This document shows positions 5,479-5,924 of a DNA stretch of 5,924 nucleotides, in pieces. The notes under the pieces are model-generated. The model searched no databases. It saw only the letters and a list, made by a program, of their open reading frames with translations, and was not told the DNA's origin. Within the stretch, counting starts at the first letter, position 1. Each line of letters starts with the position of its first letter. Both the position numbers and the translations under genes were made by a program. Source of the stretch: Thermoplasmatota archaeon (lineage in GTDB: Archaea; Thermoplasmatota; Thermoplasmata; UBA10834); NCBI GenBank assembly GCA_022848805.1, contig JAJISI010000079.1, forward strand, positions 1-5,924, given 5' to 3'.

Positions 5479-5922
5479 TCACTCCTCAGCGGCATCGGTC
5501 TGCATTTTCTCCGTGACAGACACCTTGAACTCTTCCGACGGGATGACGACCTCGAATACGACCATGTCGATGACGCCCTTCTCCTTGAGCGACTGTTGAG
5601 GTGGCAGGAGGTGATGCTTCTCCATGAATTTGCTCAGCAGGTCCTTCCCGTCCTCCCTGACTGCCTTCTTTATGACTGCCGGTTTCCTCCAGAAGCCGGA
5701 TCCAAGTTTTGCGATCGTCCTGACGCCTTCTAAGTGGAGCACTATCATCTCATGCTCCTTGGAGAAGAACTTGTCCCTGTTCTGAGGGATGACCTCTATG
5801 CCTCTGTTCCTGTTAGGCGCTTGCCAGATTGTGCATTCGAAGACATCGCCCTCAGCTGATGTAGCCGGTGCTTCCGCCCGCTTTGGCGGAGAAGTGAGGA
5901 CACGACAGTCGGGGCAGAACAT
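5479..5922 (-). CDS. Uncharacterised protein with N-terminal CPxC motif, start at the window edge
   Basis: I do not recognise this 147-residue protein. It opens MFCPDC (C3, C6), like half of a zinc ribbon, then has a Pro/Ala-rich stretch (about 12-24). A mixed strand/helix region follows (about 26-136) with FECTIWQAPNRNRG, EMIVLHLEGVRTIAKLG and IDMVVFEVVIP as its most distinctive parts, and it ends in an acidic tail. The only other Cys is C30, so a full four-Cys zinc site within one chain is not evident. No signal peptide or membrane segment is seen. The start resembles transcription factor S or RPB9-type ribbons, but the matching C-terminal ribbon is absent. Codon use looks like the neighbouring genes. 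Only two bases lie beyond the ATG, so a longer N-terminus cannot be excluded. I infer a nucleic-acid or regulatory role only weakly. Confidence 0.7.
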   Translation of the reverse strand: MFCPDCRVLTSPPKRAEAPATSAEGDVFECTIWQAPNRNRGIEVIPQNRDKFFSKEHEMIVLHLEGVRTIAKLGSGFWRKPAVIKKAVREDGKDLLSKFMEKHHLLPPQQSLKEKGVIDMVVFEVVIPSEEFKVSVTEKMQTDAAEE

Positions 5923-5924
5923 CT

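Noticed and set aside
5851..5922. Identification of the right-edge protein as transcription factor S
   Set aside because: Only the CPxC opening matches. The C-terminal ribbon with its acidic Asp-Glu hairpin and four Cys is missing, and the length is too great.

Overview
The window is archaeal chromosomal DNA of fairly high GC content. Four things support this: a GINS replication-complex subunit of archaeal Gins51 type, a tRNA-Lys gene split by an intron with a textbook bulge-helix-bulge splice structure, a GPN-loop GTPase, and TATA-type promoter elements instead of -35/-10 boxes. A euryarchaeal or Thermoplasmatota-like host is my inference from the gene mix. I cannot name the species.

Layout from left to right. 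A DUF167 (YggU/UPF0235) gene runs leftward off the window edge. It diverges from the Gins51 gene, and the two probably share one symmetric TATA element. A strong inverted repeat lies between that element and the Gins51 coding region. Gins51 converges on a YycJ-like metallo-beta-lactamase-fold hydrolase gene, and the two reading frames overlap by six bases. Next come the tRNA-Lys(CTT) gene with its 30-nt intron, a GPN-loop GTPase gene, and a two-gene operon, tdh-kbl. At the right edge a leftward gene for an unrecognised protein with an N-terminal CPxC motif converges on kbl with a 2-nt gap.

How the genes work together. The only clear pathway unit is tdh-kbl. Threonine dehydrogenase oxidises L-threonine to 2-amino-3-ketobutyrate, and Kbl splits that with CoA into glycine and acetyl-CoA. 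The kbl ribosome binding site overlaps the tdh stop codon, so translation is probably coupled. The other genes are single housekeeping units for replication, tRNA supply, a GTPase linked in eukaryotes to RNA polymerase assembly, and a phosphodiesterase-like hydrolase. Two genes (DUF167 and the hydrolase) look leaderless or nearly so. Gins51, the GPN GTPase, tdh and kbl have recognisable Shine-Dalgarno sequences.

I see no mobile element, CRISPR array, rRNA or defence system, and no convincing new multi-gene system. The most interesting details are the inverted repeat in front of Gins51, the spliced tRNA-Lys, an Asp in place of a structural-zinc Cys in Tdh, a Cys-rich tail on the hydrolase, and the uncharacterised CPxC protein.
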